A stretch of 64,000 bases of DNA from Datisca glomerata (Eukaryota > Streptophyta > Magnoliopsida > Cucurbitales > Datiscaceae): positions 434,001-498,000 of the forward strand of contig QANY01007347.1 in the NCBI GenBank assembly GCA_003255025.1. The letters are read 5' to 3'. Shown piece by piece: positions 46,411 through 57,825 of this stretch. A program made the position numbers and the translations under genes. Position 1 is the stretch's first letter. The number at the start of each line of letters is the position of its first letter. The notes under the pieces are model-generated. The model saw only the letters and a list, made by a program, of their open reading frames with translations. It ran no database searches and was not told where the DNA came from.

Positions 46411-46639
46411 TCCTCTATCAACAATCATGGAAAAAGAAACATCCCAATCGAATTCTTATAGTTGCCAAACATAGAAAGTCAAACAGTCATTCTTAATACA
46501 ACACCCGTAGAGTCAAGTTGATTTGATCCAATTATCCAATATATGTAAAGCCGCAAGCTCTCAAAAGATAGATTGGAGGCGCAAAAGCTGAGCTAATAAG
46601 CGGCCAAATATAATCTGATCTATGACAAACTCTATAGAA

Positions 46640-47735
46640 GATATTTTTAGGGCTTTAATTGAAGTGCCTTAAGCCAACATAAGCCAAGATGTTTTGGCAG
46701 AGGTTCATGAAGGAATCTACGGGAAGCCATATATGAGAAGAACCTTGGCGCACAAGGTATTGAATGAAGGATACTAGTGGCCCAGAATGAAAGCAGACGC
46801 GAACGGATACGCAAAAAGTGTGACAAATGTCAAAGCGCCGCAACAATCCCTAGAATGGTGCCATAATGGGTTCAAACCTTGGTTAGTCCCTAGCCATTCA
46901 TGCAATGGGGACTCGAGATAGTGGGACAGCTGTCTATGGCTCTAGCTTAAAAGAAATTCTTGTTGGTAGTAACAAACTACTTTACAAAATGAATAAAGTA
47001 GTAGGGCTGGCAAGGATATGAGAAGAGGATGTTAGAAGCTTTCTTTGGAAGGAAATCATATGCAAATATGGAATTCCGAAAACCATAACCTCTTATAACG
47101 GGTTGCAATTCATCGAGAAAACTATCAAAAGCTTCTATGAAGGATTGCGAATCAAAGCCTTACACTCAACTCCATGTTATCCATAAGAAAATGTTCAAGA
47201 AGAAATGTCAAACCAAAATATCCTAGTCGGATTAAAGAAAAGACTGGAAGCAACAAAAGGGAATTTGAAGAACTACCTTCGATTCTTTGGGCTTACTGCA
47301 CAACGCCACGAGAACCAACCAGACAAACCCCATTTGCTTTAGCGTTGGGGCATAAGAAATCATTCTAGTAGAAATTGGGTGTCCAACCGCAACGTCAGAG
47401 ATTGGTTAGGAAGAAAACTCCAAAGTTCTAGAAAATCATTTAAGTCTATTGGAGGAAAAAAGGGAAACGGCCCTCATCAGATTGGGCAACTACAACTAGC
47501 GTAGACGATCTTATTTTTCTAAACCAATAAAGGAAAGGGGGTTTCAACCTGGTGAGTTAGTTCTTGAAAGAATCATGCAAAGAGATGAAGGAAAGATTGG
47601 ACTGAATTGGGAAGGACCATATGTTATAAAAGCAATAGGAGGAAAATGATCATATTTGCTAACCAATTGTGATGGTGTGGATCTTCGAAAGCTTTGGAAC
47701 GCTCTACATCTAAGGAAATATTATGTATGAACAGA
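46640..47735 (+). pseudogene. Tat integrase and C-terminus
   Basis: The zinc-binding N-terminus is seen as EVHEGIYGKPYMRRTLAHKV, then YAKKCDKCQS. Fragments of the core follow: FMQWGLEIVGQL, KKFLLVVTNYFTK and, near the end, SILWAYCTTPREPTRQTPF. The C-terminus ends GLNWEGPYVIKAIGG and LWNALHLRKYYV. Frames shift repeatedly. Confidence 0.8.
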
Positions 47736-47865
47736 TTTTCCTTCACTATTTAATAAGAATATCTTTACTCTGTGGGTTTTTCCCTCTTCAAGGATTTTCC
47801 ACGTAAACTTGTGACTTTAGTTCTTTTTATTGATCTCTTGTGACTATTGAATTATGATTAAAGCA

Positions 47866-48008
47866 TAGAGAGGGAGAGCATAAAAGCCTGAATCTAGAAA
47901 GAGAGGGAGAGCATAAAAGCCTGAATCTAGAAAGAGAGGGAGAGCATAAAAGCCCGAATCTCAAAAGGAAGGGAGCACACAAAAGCTTGAATCTCATAGA
48001 GAGGGAGT
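47866..48008 (+). repeat. 33-base tandem array, about four copies
   Basis: The unit GAGAGGGAGAGCATAAAAGC followed by CTGAATCTAGAAA repeats about four times, the first two nearly identical and the last two diverged. It starts about 130 bases after the pol stop. Confidence 0.85.
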
Positions 48009-48022
48009 CCATCAAAATTCAA

Positions 48023-48440
48023 AGAAATTGCCTAAGTGTGCCAAGCGGCCGCTTAAAACAAAAAATGAAAAATTACCTCAGTGTGCCCAGCGGCCGCTTA
48101 AGGTAAAAATTCAAAGAAATTGCCTAAGTGTGCCAAGCGGCCGCTTAAGGAAAAACATGAAAAATTACCTAAGTGTGTTAAGGCAAAAATTGAAAAATTG
48201 CCTAAGTGTGCCAAGCGACCGCTTAAGGTAAAAAAAATGAAAAATTACCTAAGTGTGCCAAGCGGCCTATTAAGGTAAAAAAAATAAAAATTGCCTAAGT
48301 GTGTCAAGCAGCCGCTTAAGGCAAAAAATGAAAATTGGCTAAGTGTGTCAAGCAGCCTCTTAAGGTAAAAACTAAAAATTTGCCAAGTATGCTAAATGAA
48401 TGCTCGGGGCAAAAGATTAAGTGTATCAAGAGGCTAAAAT
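48023..48440 (+). repeat. 46-base tandem array with NotI-type palindrome, about nine copies
   Basis: The unit is CCTAAGTGTGCCAAGCGGCC then GCTTAAGG and an A-rich tail. It centres on the perfect palindrome AAGCGGCCGCTT. Over the first six units the A-rich tail ends alternately in AATTA and AATTG, which suggests a two-unit higher-order repeat. The fourth unit has lost its palindrome, and units decay toward 48440. The open frame across the array reflects only the repeat. Confidence 0.9.
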
Positions 48441-48469
48441 GAATGTTTTTAAGAAAGATAAAGTAATGC

Positions 48470-49250
48470 TTAAAGCTTAAGGATGAAATGGAACATGTTT
48501 TCATTCATATATAAAAAAATATGAAAATAAGTAAAAGCAACATAAAAAACTAAAATCGTATCAAGCTGAATATGTTCTGCCGTTGAGCCATATGTCCTTT
48601 GAATCACTTCAGAAATAACTTCTTTGGTGATATCATCAGTAATTGGTTCCAAGTCAGCATCATTCTCTCCAGCTAGAGAAGGAATTGCCTCAGTCATTTC
48701 AAATTAGGGAAATGCCTGGGTGACACCATCAAGATTTTCGATGGTGTAAGCATCCTACTCAAACAACCTAAATTGAGCGGTGTAAGGATCATAGGATTCC
48801 TCTTCCTTCTTCTTCTTCAGAGTTTTAGCAATTAAAGCCTCAAATTATTTAGAAAGCTCATGAACGGCTTCCTGAACATGTCTGTTAACTTCAACCCTCA
48901 ACTCTTTGACCAAGAGCCACGCCGCTTCGACTTCACTCTTTGACTCGCCATCCTTCCTGAACATGTCTGTTAACTTCAACCCTCAGCTCTACATCCTTGG
49001 TGACCGATTGACGCTTATGATTGGACACTTCTTACTCGTGCCTAATAATCTCGCCACCAATACTGTAAATTTGGTAGCAAGAGCGTTAGGATATAGAGTT
49101 CTCTAAAAGAAAAATGAAATCCACAAGTCAGTAAAAAAAATAAAATTTTACCTGAAGTATACAGTGGTTGATCCCTTTCTGAAGGGCTTCAATGGGTTCC
49201 TCAGCCAGCTAATCAACATTGATAGAACTGTAGGATCAAGCATTTACTGT
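48470..49250 (-). pseudogene. Antisense ORF of the Tat element, possible small intron
   Basis: On the minus strand a coherent frame reads EEPIEALQKGINHCILQ (near 49200-49151), then after a 49-base GT-AG interval (49150-49102) further peptide, then SEVEAAWLLVKELRVEVNRH, FEALIAKTLKKKKEEESY, LDGVTQAFP-like and MTEAIPSLAGENDADLEPI. Three in-frame stops and a local duplication interrupt it. Antisense ORFs between integrase and the 3' LTR are known in Tat elements; their function is unknown. The interval is shorter than most plant introns, so splicing is uncertain. Confidence 0.5.
48868..48990. repeat. Direct repeat of about 37 bases in the antisense ORF
   Basis: CTTCCTGAACATGTCTGTTA followed by ACTTCAACCCTCA occurs at about 48868 and again at about 48953. 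The duplication shifts the antisense frame. Confidence 0.8.
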
Positions 49251-49259
49251 TGAAAAAAA

Positions 49260-50235
49260 GCTATAGCTGGTAGTTAAGGCGCAACTTTATTTCCCTTATT
49301 TAGTTCAAACATCTACGCTCAGATTTTGACTGTGACTTGGCCCCACCAGGTTTCCACCACGTGGCAGGATGTACGCTCATTTCCTTTTACTATGCTAATG
49401 ATTTAATTATTAATGTTTAATAAATTCAACTAAAATAGGTTTAAAATATAGTTTTTTCTGTCAAATATTAAGACTGGAATATGCTAAAAACTTTAAAAAA
49501 TTGCTAATATTGTTATTTAATGTGACTGGTTTTCAGAAATTAAAAAAAAATGTTTTTATCATTTTTTATGAGCTTGAAAAAATTCAAGGTCGCGACATCC
49601 GCGATCCGTTAAATGTCACACCCGATTTCTATGACATCACAATCGTGACGTGATACATGCCACTATCGCTATTTAAAACCTTGCCCATATCATGCATTGT
49701 TTCAATGTGAAGTGACAAAGAGGTGACACTCTGATCTCTCTGACTGCGGATGTCTCGTTACTTGTATCGACGTTGATTGTGTCCATCAGTCGATGGTTGC
49801 ATATTTTTAAATTCCCTTCTTTAATGTTCCATTCACGTCCACGCCTTTAAAAACACTGGCTCTCCCTCCGTCATGACATCACATTTTTTTAGCCTTCTTC
49901 TTTGTAAGTTTCTCCTCTCTTTTGCTTTCTCTATGTTCATCCCTGAGTCTATCTTTTCCATTTGATTCCTAGAGTAAGAAACAACAATGAATTTAGCAAG
50001 TTTATGGGAGTTTACGCTCTTGCCTTCCTGAGTAATGTCCATTATGCCTTAGGTTAAAACAACGCAATGGCTTTTCCTTGTAAACCCCTCCCCCACGCAG
50101 AAATCACCTTTCACCCAATGTATATAGAGTTTGGGTTTAGGTTTCCTATGTTGCCTTTGTTTCAGGAATTCTTCAACCATTATAGTCTTGCCCCTTCTTA
50201 GTTCACTCCATTTCAAGTCAAGAATGACCTATGTG
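49260..50235. other. Unrecognised, between two Tat fragments
   Basis: No protein signature was found on either strand. The section 49590-49760 is richer in CG than its surroundings. LTR sequence of either Tat copy would be expected here, but I could not match the parts. Confidence 0.35.
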
Positions 50236-50239
50236 GTCA

Positions 50240-50870
50240 AGTCAAGAAGGGGGAATTACTATGTATGCCCTAAAAACGACAAAAGGGGAAGGTTAATTAC
50301 GAAACTCCCTAAAGGATCCAAGTCCTTCCTAGTATGGCATTGTAAGGTAAAGGTGTGTCTGTCACCATAAAATTCGTAACATGATTGAATTGCTCGACGT
50401 GTACTAGAAGCGGCAAAATCCTTTCAGAAGTAATCTATAGTTATGTAGAATCTAATTAGTGGCTGGCCCACGTTACGTAACTTGAGGGTTCCCATGGACA
50501 ACTTGGCTATAGTGGATTGATGAAGTACGTTTACTACACTCCCATCATCAAAAATAAACCTTCACAATAGGCAGTTTCCAATTTGGATAGTGAATATTAA
50601 CACGTCATAATGCCTTTCCTGCTCTCCGTTGTCAATATTATTGGGCATCACCGTTGCTTTCGTTCAATTCATCGTTCATCTCGAGAGTGGGATTTTTACA
50701 GTATATCTTCTTCTTTTTCCTTGTAACCCCTTCTGATTCCATGAGAATAATGATGGTATCTACTATCCTCGGTGACTCTTTAAATTTGGAATGATCACAT
50801 TTTTCTCTCATTCTTGGTTGCTCCTTCTTTGGTACAAAATGCTTCAAATAGCCTTCTTTTACCAGCACCT
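50240..50870 (-). pseudogene. Tat gag end and protease
   Basis: LVKEGYLKHFVPKKEQP near 50868 is the end of gag. HYDVLIFTIQIGNCLL, then RFIFDDGSVVNVLHQSTI (near 50540) is the protease, with D-D-G-S at the active site. NFMVTDTPLPYNAILGRTWI near 50340 is the protease C-terminus. Stops and frameshifts occur. Confidence 0.75.
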
Positions 50871-51253
50871 ATATGTAATCCTTCAGTTAATAACAGTCTT
50901 TGGTGATATGACCAGCACTCCTGTGGAAGGAACATTATTTGTTTATATCTTTTTTTAGGGTGCCCTGGTGAGTGGTGCAGGCCTATTCAGACAATGTTGA
51001 TCTTTTATGGACTTGAGAATTTGATTAACTAGAATAGTCAACGATGTGTAGATTCAACCCCTTGGATGAACTCGTTCTATGGCCTTAAATTTATTTTCCG
51101 TACTTCCTCCTATGTCTTTAGTTTCACGGCCCTATCAGTCCTTCTCTTTCCTATTTTCTAACTATATATGCCTACTTGGTCGTTGATCTGAAATCCATTT
51201 CTCTAAGAGTCTCTGCGTACTTTTCTTTCTTTTCTTCTTCTAAGTTTATATAC

Positions 51254-51760
51254 TTATGTGCCCTCAGAAAGGTTGATGTCATAGTGAGCTGCTTGACTTT
51301 GGATAAGTAATAAAAGGGTTGAATTTGGGTCTAATCCACGTCTGAATGGCAACCTTGCCAAGCGATCGTCGTAATTTTCAACCTTTACTATCTCATCTTT
51401 AAAATGGTGGGTATAATCTCGTAGGGACTCTCCTTTTTTATTGAGATGGTGAGCAGGTACTCTGAGTCTTTCATGACCGTCCAATAGGTAGAGTACTGTT
51501 CTAGAAAGCAGAAGACATTCTAGCGAAGGGAGAAAATGATACCATTTCAGTGCATTACCGTCTAGGCTGGTCGGGAACAACCTGCACGTTAAATCATTCT
51601 CATGTTGGTACAAAGCCATTACTTGCCTGAAATGCCAAAGATGGTCAACGAGATCCGCTTTGCCCTTGAGCACTTAAATTTTGGCGAGATTAACTTATTT
51701 GGAACCAGAGCGATTAATATTTTAAGGCACAACGGGGATCATGTTAGTGTCTCAAGATCT
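51254..51760 (-). pseudogene. Tat gag capsid domain
   Basis: The frame reads ADLVDHLWHFRQVMALYQHE, CRLFPTSLDGNALKWYHFLP and SLRDYTHHFKDEIVKVENYD, then ARLPFRRGLDPN. This is the Retrotrans_gag domain of Tat elements (DH-F---M, CR-FP-SL-G-A--W). Upstream residues (EAGNSRNS-like) extend it beyond 51673 through stops. The frame 51254-51673 itself is uninterrupted. Confidence 0.85.
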
Positions 51761-51979
51761 GCTGTTCCGGCTGTTCCCAGCTTCCGCATCTCTATCATTT
51801 TCTTCTCCAAACTTTTCTCCACAGCTCGTTCTATCATCAACTCTATTAGGTTGTTTTGTCCTCCTACCTCTTTTCTATTATCCCTGCATTGGGTTTCTCC
51901 TTCATCACAGTGCATATTTTGGCTAGCACTAAGATTGATCGCCTGGTGGATCAGGTTTCCCTTTTTGTGGTAAGCGGAG

Positions 51980-52660
51980 TCATTACATTTTCGTCGTGAC
52001 TATTATTTGACTTGGTCCAGCCGGTGTCTATGCAACGTCCTATTGTAAAGCGGCAATATGTTCTTGCACAGTCTGCTATGCGTTTCGAAGTGCTTTGTTG
52101 TTATGATTTCTTATGTTCTGCATCCCTGTTAGTATTGCTTGAATCACGTTTTGTATTTTGTAGGCTGTGTAGGATGGTTAATTAGGCCTGCCTCATTTTC
52201 CACCTCACGTGCTACATGTGATCTAGTTCGAGGCCTGTTATCAACGATCTTGATTTTGACTCTCAATAAAAGTACTAAAATTGTAAAGGAAAGTTTTACA
52301 ATTGAAAATAACATAAGTAATAATGAGAGAGGATTAACAAAAGTGCGTGTGATTTCTAATAAGAATTACCTTTTAGTGTTTAGCCTCTAGTTATAGACTT
52401 AGATTTTGTTATGCAAAATCTGATTTTTCCTAAACTATTTACAAATAAAAAAGAATAAAAAGAATATTCCATTTTTGACTTAGTCATTAAACATCAATCA
52501 AAATAGATCTTGTCCATTCATCCTATCTGATGGTTATACTTGCTTATTATCAGTTGCCAGATCAATGATGTGTTTGTCTTTTCTGATTGGCTTTGAACTT
52601 CTCTTCTTTATGACATAACGACCATCTTGAATATTCCCGTTCAAAACTATCTTTTTCTTC
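51980..52660. other. Probable Tat leader, otherwise unrecognised
   Basis: It lies upstream of the minus-strand gag, so it may hold its leader and LTR. No border, PBS or gene was recognised. Confidence 0.3.
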
Positions 52661-52710
52661 TTCTTTGTGTGTGTGTGTGTGTGGGTGGGTGGGTGCGTGC
52701 GTGTGTATGT
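52661..52710 (+). repeat. GT/GGGT microsatellite
   Basis: A run of TG dinucleotides passes into GGGTGGGTGGGTG and GCGTGCGTG. It is a compound simple repeat of about 45 bases. The open frame across it has no support. Confidence 0.9.
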
Positions 52711-52714
52711 TCAA

Positions 52715-53215
52715 TGACTTCAATAATAATTTTTATCAACGTAATGCCAGACTGTAGATGTAGGAAGCCTATGGTGTCAATGGCTGCCACAATTCGCTTG
52801 TTGAATCCAAGATGAACGTTAAAATAAGAGCAAGAAATATATCACAAGAGTATTAACATGATACTTGTATTGTACCTAGCCAATTAGATTCTGAAGTCAG
52901 TTTAAGAATGATTAGATATGGAGAGATTATAGATAATTAGAGGGTTAGAGACTAAATACCTCAATATGATTTTTGATATGGTATTTATAAATTCAGTTAT
53001 TCGAGGACTCATAGGTCATATTGAGACAATGATATATGTCATTCAACCATTCCATGGGTATGGCTTGTGCCAGATAGTTAGGGTAATATGGTTATGGATA
53101 TTCAAGCCTAATTAATGAACGTCTCCATGGGCATGATGTAGACGGTTCAGAGTGATTTTGTCCTCCCCATAGAATGTAAACGGATAGGCTCAAATTTGGA
53201 TTTGAAATTTTCTAT
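52715..53215. other. Intergenic, nothing recognised
   Basis: Possibly LTR sequence (a TATTTATAA motif at about 52984), but no partner was seen. The section ends at the target duplication of CACTA element 2. Confidence 0.35.
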
Positions 53216-53269
53216 AGACACCACAAGAAAACAACCTTACGATGATGTTTTTTTTTTGTATGTCGCGAC

Positions 53270-53575
53270 AGTTATCAAATCGTGGGGAATGCACGTCGAG
53301 AAACTATTGCGACGGTTTCTGCAATCGTCAGAGTACCATCGTCGTAGACAACCTAGGCGACGGTTAGGAAAACGTTGTCATAGACTACCTACCTATCACG
53401 ATGGTTAGAAAACCTTCATTGTAGACATTGTTAGGAAATCATCGTCGTAGACAACCTATTTCGACGGTTAGAAAACTGTCATCGTAGACTACCTATTCTG
53501 ACGGTTTGAAAACCGTCGCCATAGACCACCTATGACAACGGTTACAAACCATCGTAATAGACTACCTAATGTTTA
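53270..53575. repeat. Left subterminal repeats of CACTA element 2
   Basis: Units such as TCGTCGTAGACAACCTA and GACGGTTAGAAAAC recur every 40-50 bases about seven times. Each contains an inverted pair (GACGGTT ... AAC-GTC) able to form short hairpins. Subterminal arrays are where CACTA transposases bind in studied elements. Confidence 0.8.
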
Positions 53576-54342
53576 AATATATATATATATTTCTTATAGG
53601 CTTATCATATGGGCTTCCACCAATAGAAAGTCAGAATTCTAACAGCTTCTAGTCATCCAACAGCTTCTAGTCATCCAACAGCTTGGAATTAGAATAAAAC
53701 TTAAAAAACATATTGCACTGATGCCTTTGCAATCAGAATAAACACCTTTTGGATCAACCAAATGCTAGAAAGCACCCATTTAGGGACCAGTAATGTTGGA
53801 AATTTACTTATTTTCAGCTCTGACTCATAGCTATATAAATTAAACAGAAATATTTCACAAAGACATGTTGAAATCCAATTCAACCTAATCAGATAACCAT
53901 CTTACATATGTTCTCAAAAGGATAAGAATCAAACTGCAGATTCTAATTTGCATCTTAAAATAAATATAAAAAATTAAATTATTCATATATATTTCTTTTG
54001 GGTGCAGCTACATACTAACGGAAGTAGGCTTCACCAACTCGTTGAAATTTTGCCTGGAATATAGAGAATCCATCATAAAGTGTGCCAGCTTTAAAGTAAT
54101 ATATTCTCTCCTATCTTCATAAGGAATATACTTGAAGACAAATCAATATATACCATCCTTGAGCATTGTCACAACCATTGAGTCAATATTTGTTATTTGT
54201 CAGAATATATTGGCTAAAATTCATATATCAATTATTAGAGTTGCTATTCGCCCATGTTTATAAGCTCAATAGAATAGTTCACATTAACAAGCAATGAGAT
54301 CTCTTCAGACCTAAAGATAAATTAAAACTAGAGAGATTTTAC

Positions 54343-55514
54343 CTGACGAATTTGTTTCAAACTTTCATTATCTTCTCCATAGATTACAGGAACAAGAGCA
54401 TGAGGAACAACAACTTCAACAATGGTGCTTTTAATGATAGCTGGTCGGTTTCCTCTACATGCATCTATAAACAAACTAAGTAACTAATATCCAGGAAGAT
54501 GAAAATTGAATTAGTTAGAATACCGTCAAAATCCTGGAATTCTTTTGTGTGGGACTCTAGCAAAGTCGGGAATTCCTACTGGGCCACCACCTTCGACTAG
54601 TCCCTAAGAACAAAATTAATTCTTGAATTTATATAAACAACTTCAATATAATATTTTTTGCCTTTAATTATTTATCTTGTAGAGCCAATGATATACCAAT
54701 TATAATTGGCTTTGCATTTGCATATTGGAAACATAATAATGTGCGAATTTAAACAAACCAACACACTGCAGAACCTCAGTAGACCTACAAAAATGTAGAA
54801 TGAGATCAATACCCGAGATCCCCGTGGTTCTCTATCATATAAATGAGGAGCACCTGGCTTATGAATATTGTGCATAAAAGATGGACGACCATCATGGAGA
54901 TGCAAACCCCTATGTGGAGGTAGACTACCAACAACAACATCTCTCCTTACTCCATATGAAGAAAATTGAGGCACTTGATCCAAGAATGCTGGATTTGAAG
55001 GAAAAGCATCATGAAAGAAATGATTCCCCAGCTTAGTACTTATCTGAGAAAGGGCCTCTTGAACAGCTTCAAACTCTCCATGTATCTGTCAGTAACCAAA
55101 GACAAGTATAAGCTATAGTTAGCATGAGAAAAGCCAGTACAAAAGTGCAAGCATTGCCCAGGTACAAGCATAAAACTTGACAACCTAGACAATGTAATTT
55201 ATCATCTAAAAGGTCAAAAATTAGGGTAAAAGTTGGAGTAGCACAGACATACTTGAACTACTTCTTCATCTTCTCTTGCACAATTTAGAATTTGGTCCTT
55301 CCCCAAAATACGAACATGTGCGCCAGTCAACTTCCTCATTTATGCTATAATGGCACCGCCCTTTCTAAGAAGGCAACCAATTTGGTTTGAAGAAACCAGA
55401 ACCCTTGCCATCACATTTTGCTCCTTGCTATCAGGAAGAGCCCTGAATATCCTAGTCTGTACACGAAGAACAACATCTTGAATAGGCGGTACCCACCTAT
55501 CTTCATGAAGAACA
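54343..55514 (-). pseudogene. Captured KH-domain RNA-binding protein gene fragment
   Basis: Minus-strand exons with GT-AG borders: 55514-55253, 55085-54813, 54603-54524, 54464-54343. Exon 1 reads VMARVLVSSNQIGCLL, then RKGGAII, a TAA, MRKLTGAHVRILGKDQ and EDEEVVQ, a KH domain whose GXXG loop is altered (G to R). Exon 2 completes the KH domain (GEFEAVQEALSQISTKL) and has the linker rich in His, Pro and Gly (HRGLHLHDGRPS). Exon 4 starts another KH domain (TIVEVVVPHALVPVIYGED). This order fits the plant multi-KH proteins of the HEN4/RCF3 kind. The gene's 5' part is missing beyond the copia LTR, and its 3' exons are not recognised beyond 54343. Introns are retained, so the copy came from genomic DNA. 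Confidence 0.82.
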
Positions 55515-56231
55515 TGTTGTGTCTAGAGATAGAACAAGATGCTTTCATTAAAAAACGATTACAAAGAAATATGGAATGATTACAATGTAAATGCAACATA
55601 AACGATTACAGTAAAATTTATCATATCTAATAAACAAGATTAAACGAAAAACGATTACAGCAAAATTAGAACTGAAAATATGATGTAGATCGAGGATTGC
55701 TCGAAAGCAATGTCCTAAAGACAATAATCGTCCTCCACAGGGTGCTTGAAAACTACGACGAATCGTCTCTAAATGATACAATGATCTAAGCTAGAGTACA
55801 GCCACCGATCACTCTAACCCTCACAGAACTCCTTTTGTATTTCTCTCAATATGCAGGATGCTTTTTGATTGAGTGTTGTCGTGTTCTATCAAGCGAAGCT
55901 AATGCCCTATTCTTATATAACGTTTAAGGCTTGGAGAGCAAGCCGAACATGTAGATAAATTAAAATCAAATTTTGATGATATTATGAGATAATGGAGATA
56001 TTTTAATTATCTTATGTAGATAATTACAGATCCTGTTTGGAGATATTTTCTTCCTCTCCAAATAAATCAAAGAAAATTTATCCAAAAAATAAATCTTTTA
56101 ACCGTACCGCACCGAACCGTACCGAGCAGGCCGGACGGACGGCGCGCGCGTGTGAAGGAAAGACCATGTGCCATCTAGGTCCTCTCTTCCTTACAAAATG
56201 TGGGGTGCCCCTTGGGGCTTACCCCAAGGCA
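55515..56231 (-). repeat. Copia 3' LTR, 717 bases
   Basis: On the minus strand it begins TGCCTTGGGGTAAGCC and ends CTAGACACAACA. The CG-rich patch at 56095-56150 carries repeated ACCGTACCG/ACCGAACCG motifs not present in the other LTR. KH-gene sequence follows directly at 55514. Confidence 0.9.
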
Positions 56232-56890
56232 TGAGTAGAGGATATTATATCCTTGTTAGATCCCACTATAAGCATGTCATCTGCATAGAAGCATACTATG
56301 ATGTATTGATCATTAGTACCTTTAATGTAGACACATTTATCACACTCATTCATCTTGAATCCATCAGATAACATTGTATGATCAAACTTCTCGTGTCATT
56401 GCTTCGGTGCTTGTTTTAATCCATAAAGTGATTTAACAAGTTTACAGACCTTTCGTTCTTCGCCTTTAACCACGAACCCTTTGGGCTGTTCCATATATAT
56501 TTCTTCGTCCAATTCTCCATTTAAGAAAGTAGTCTTTACATCCATTTGATGAATTTCCAAAGTATGCAAAACTGCTAGTGCAATCAGCATCCTAATAGAT
56601 GTGATTCTCGTCATTGGAGAATAGGTATCGAAAAAGTCTATACCTTCCTTCTGTCGGTATCCTTTAGCTACCAACCGAGCTTTGTACTTTTCAATAGTAC
56701 CATCAGCTCTCAGCTTTCTTTTGAAGATCCATTTACAACCTATTGGTTTATTCCCAGGAGTGAGATCAACCAACATCCATGCATTATTTTGCATTATGGA
56801 ATCTATCTCATTATCGACTGCCACCTTCCAAAAAGGAGCCTCAGGGTTGGACATTGCCTCCTTATAGGTTTGAGGTTCTGCCTCCGTCAT
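56232..56890 (-). pseudogene. Copia reverse transcriptase, 3'-truncated by deletion
   Basis: MTEAEPQTYKEAMSNPEAPF opens the RT region, followed by CKWIFKRKLRADGTIEKYKA, EGIDFFDTYSPMTRITSIR, QMDVKTTFLNGELDEEIYM and VKSLYGLKQAPKQ. After a frameshift near 56396 the catalytic FYADDML is kept. The sequence stops at VGSNKDI-like residues, where the 3' LTR starts. RNase H is absent. Confidence 0.88.
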
Positions 56891-56949
56891 GTATGTTAGA
56901 AACTCTGGGCCAAATGAGGTACTCGTTTTAGCTCTTTTACTTCTTATAA

Positions 56950-57005
56950 GCTCAGGTTCATATTTTTCATCAATCTGAGCTTTAGAAAAAATTTCTTCTA
57001 ATCCT
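56950..57005 (-). other. Integrase-RT junction with stop
   Basis: A short link with a stop at 57005 separates the integrase and RT frames; nothing else is seen in it. Confidence 0.5.
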
Positions 57006-57825
57006 CATTTGACATTTTGACCATGTCTTCCTTCCTTAAAAGGAAACACATTCTCAAAGAATTCTGCATTGACAGACTCCATAATAGAGTTGGTACTTAT
57101 GTCAGAAATTTCTGACGTAATAATCGAAAATCTATATGCAGCACTATTCAATGTGTATCCAATGAAAACACAGTCTATTGTCTTAGGTCCAAGCTTTACT
57201 CTCTTTGGCAATGGTACTTGTACCTTTGCGAGACACCCCCATACTTTTAGGATTTTATAGGAAGGTAACTTCTTTTTCCACTCTTCATAAGGAGACTTGT
57301 TGGTCTTCTTATGTGGAATCATGTTAAGTATGGTGTTTGCTGTAAGAAAGGCCTCCCCTAACAAATTTCGGGGTAATCCAGAACTATTCAACATACAGTT
57401 CACCATATCTTTCAGAGTTTTATTTTTCCTTTCAGCCACCCCATTCTGTTGAGACGTGTAAGGTGTTGTAGTCTGATGCACAATTCTATGTAGAGCACAA
57501 AATTCAGACAACATAGTGGAGTCATATTCTCCACCCCGGTCAGATCTAAGCACTTTGATATGTTTACCAAGTTGTTTTTCAACTTCAGACTTGTATGTCT
57601 TAAACATATCCAAAGTCTCATTCTTTCAATGAAGTAGATATATACAGCAATATTTACTTAAATCATCAATAAATGTAACAAAATATTTTCTACCTCCCCT
57701 ACTAGGAGTTAATTTTAAATCACATAAATCAAGATGTATTAAATCAAGTCGGTCATTCGTTCTCTCTACAGATTTAAATGATTTTCTTGTAAATTTATAC
57801 TCTACTCATATTTCACATTTATTTA
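57005..57825 (-). pseudogene. Copia integrase
   Basis: The frame from 57613 reads VLRSDRGGEYDSTMLSEFC, then TPYTSQQNGVAERKNKTLKD, giving the second D and the E of the catalytic triad. GEAFLTANTILNMIPHKKTN, VWGCLAKVQVPLPKRVKLG and CVFIGYTLNSAAYRF follow, as in copia integrase C-termini. The first catalytic Asp lies in the damaged stretch 57614-57825, where stops occur. Confidence 0.88.

Larger units (their letters stand above)
42120..49260 (+). mobile_element. Tat-lineage Ty3/gypsy element, decayed
   Basis: Plus-strand order: LTR-like promoter (to about 42520), PBS, gag, protease, RT, RNase H, a second archaeal-type RNase H, integrase, two tandem arrays, and an antisense ORF. The second RNase H domain and additional ORFs 3' of integrase are known traits of the Tat clade. 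Stops and frameshifts occur throughout. The 3' LTR was not located; the end at about 49260 is set by the antisense ORF. Confidence 0.75.
50240..51975 (-). mobile_element. Second Tat-lineage fragment, inverted: gag and protease
   Basis: Read on the minus strand this holds gag (51970-50640) and protease plus the start of the protease-RT spacer (50640-50240). Nothing further of pol is seen. It lies in opposite orientation to the 42120-49260 element and is about equally decayed. Confidence 0.75.

Noticed and set aside
48028..48231. 67-residue frame in the 46-base array
   Set aside because: The protein repeat follows only from the DNA repeat; no start context or family.
47866..48440. CRISPR array
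   Set aside because: Spacers are not unique, the units are contiguous, and the host is a plant; these are ordinary tandem repeats.
52627..52815. Frame across the GT microsatellite
   Set aside because: Simple-sequence translation without other support.
53577..53592. Short TA runs as functional sites
   Set aside because: Ordinary microsatellite, as at 187-206 and 36007-36023.
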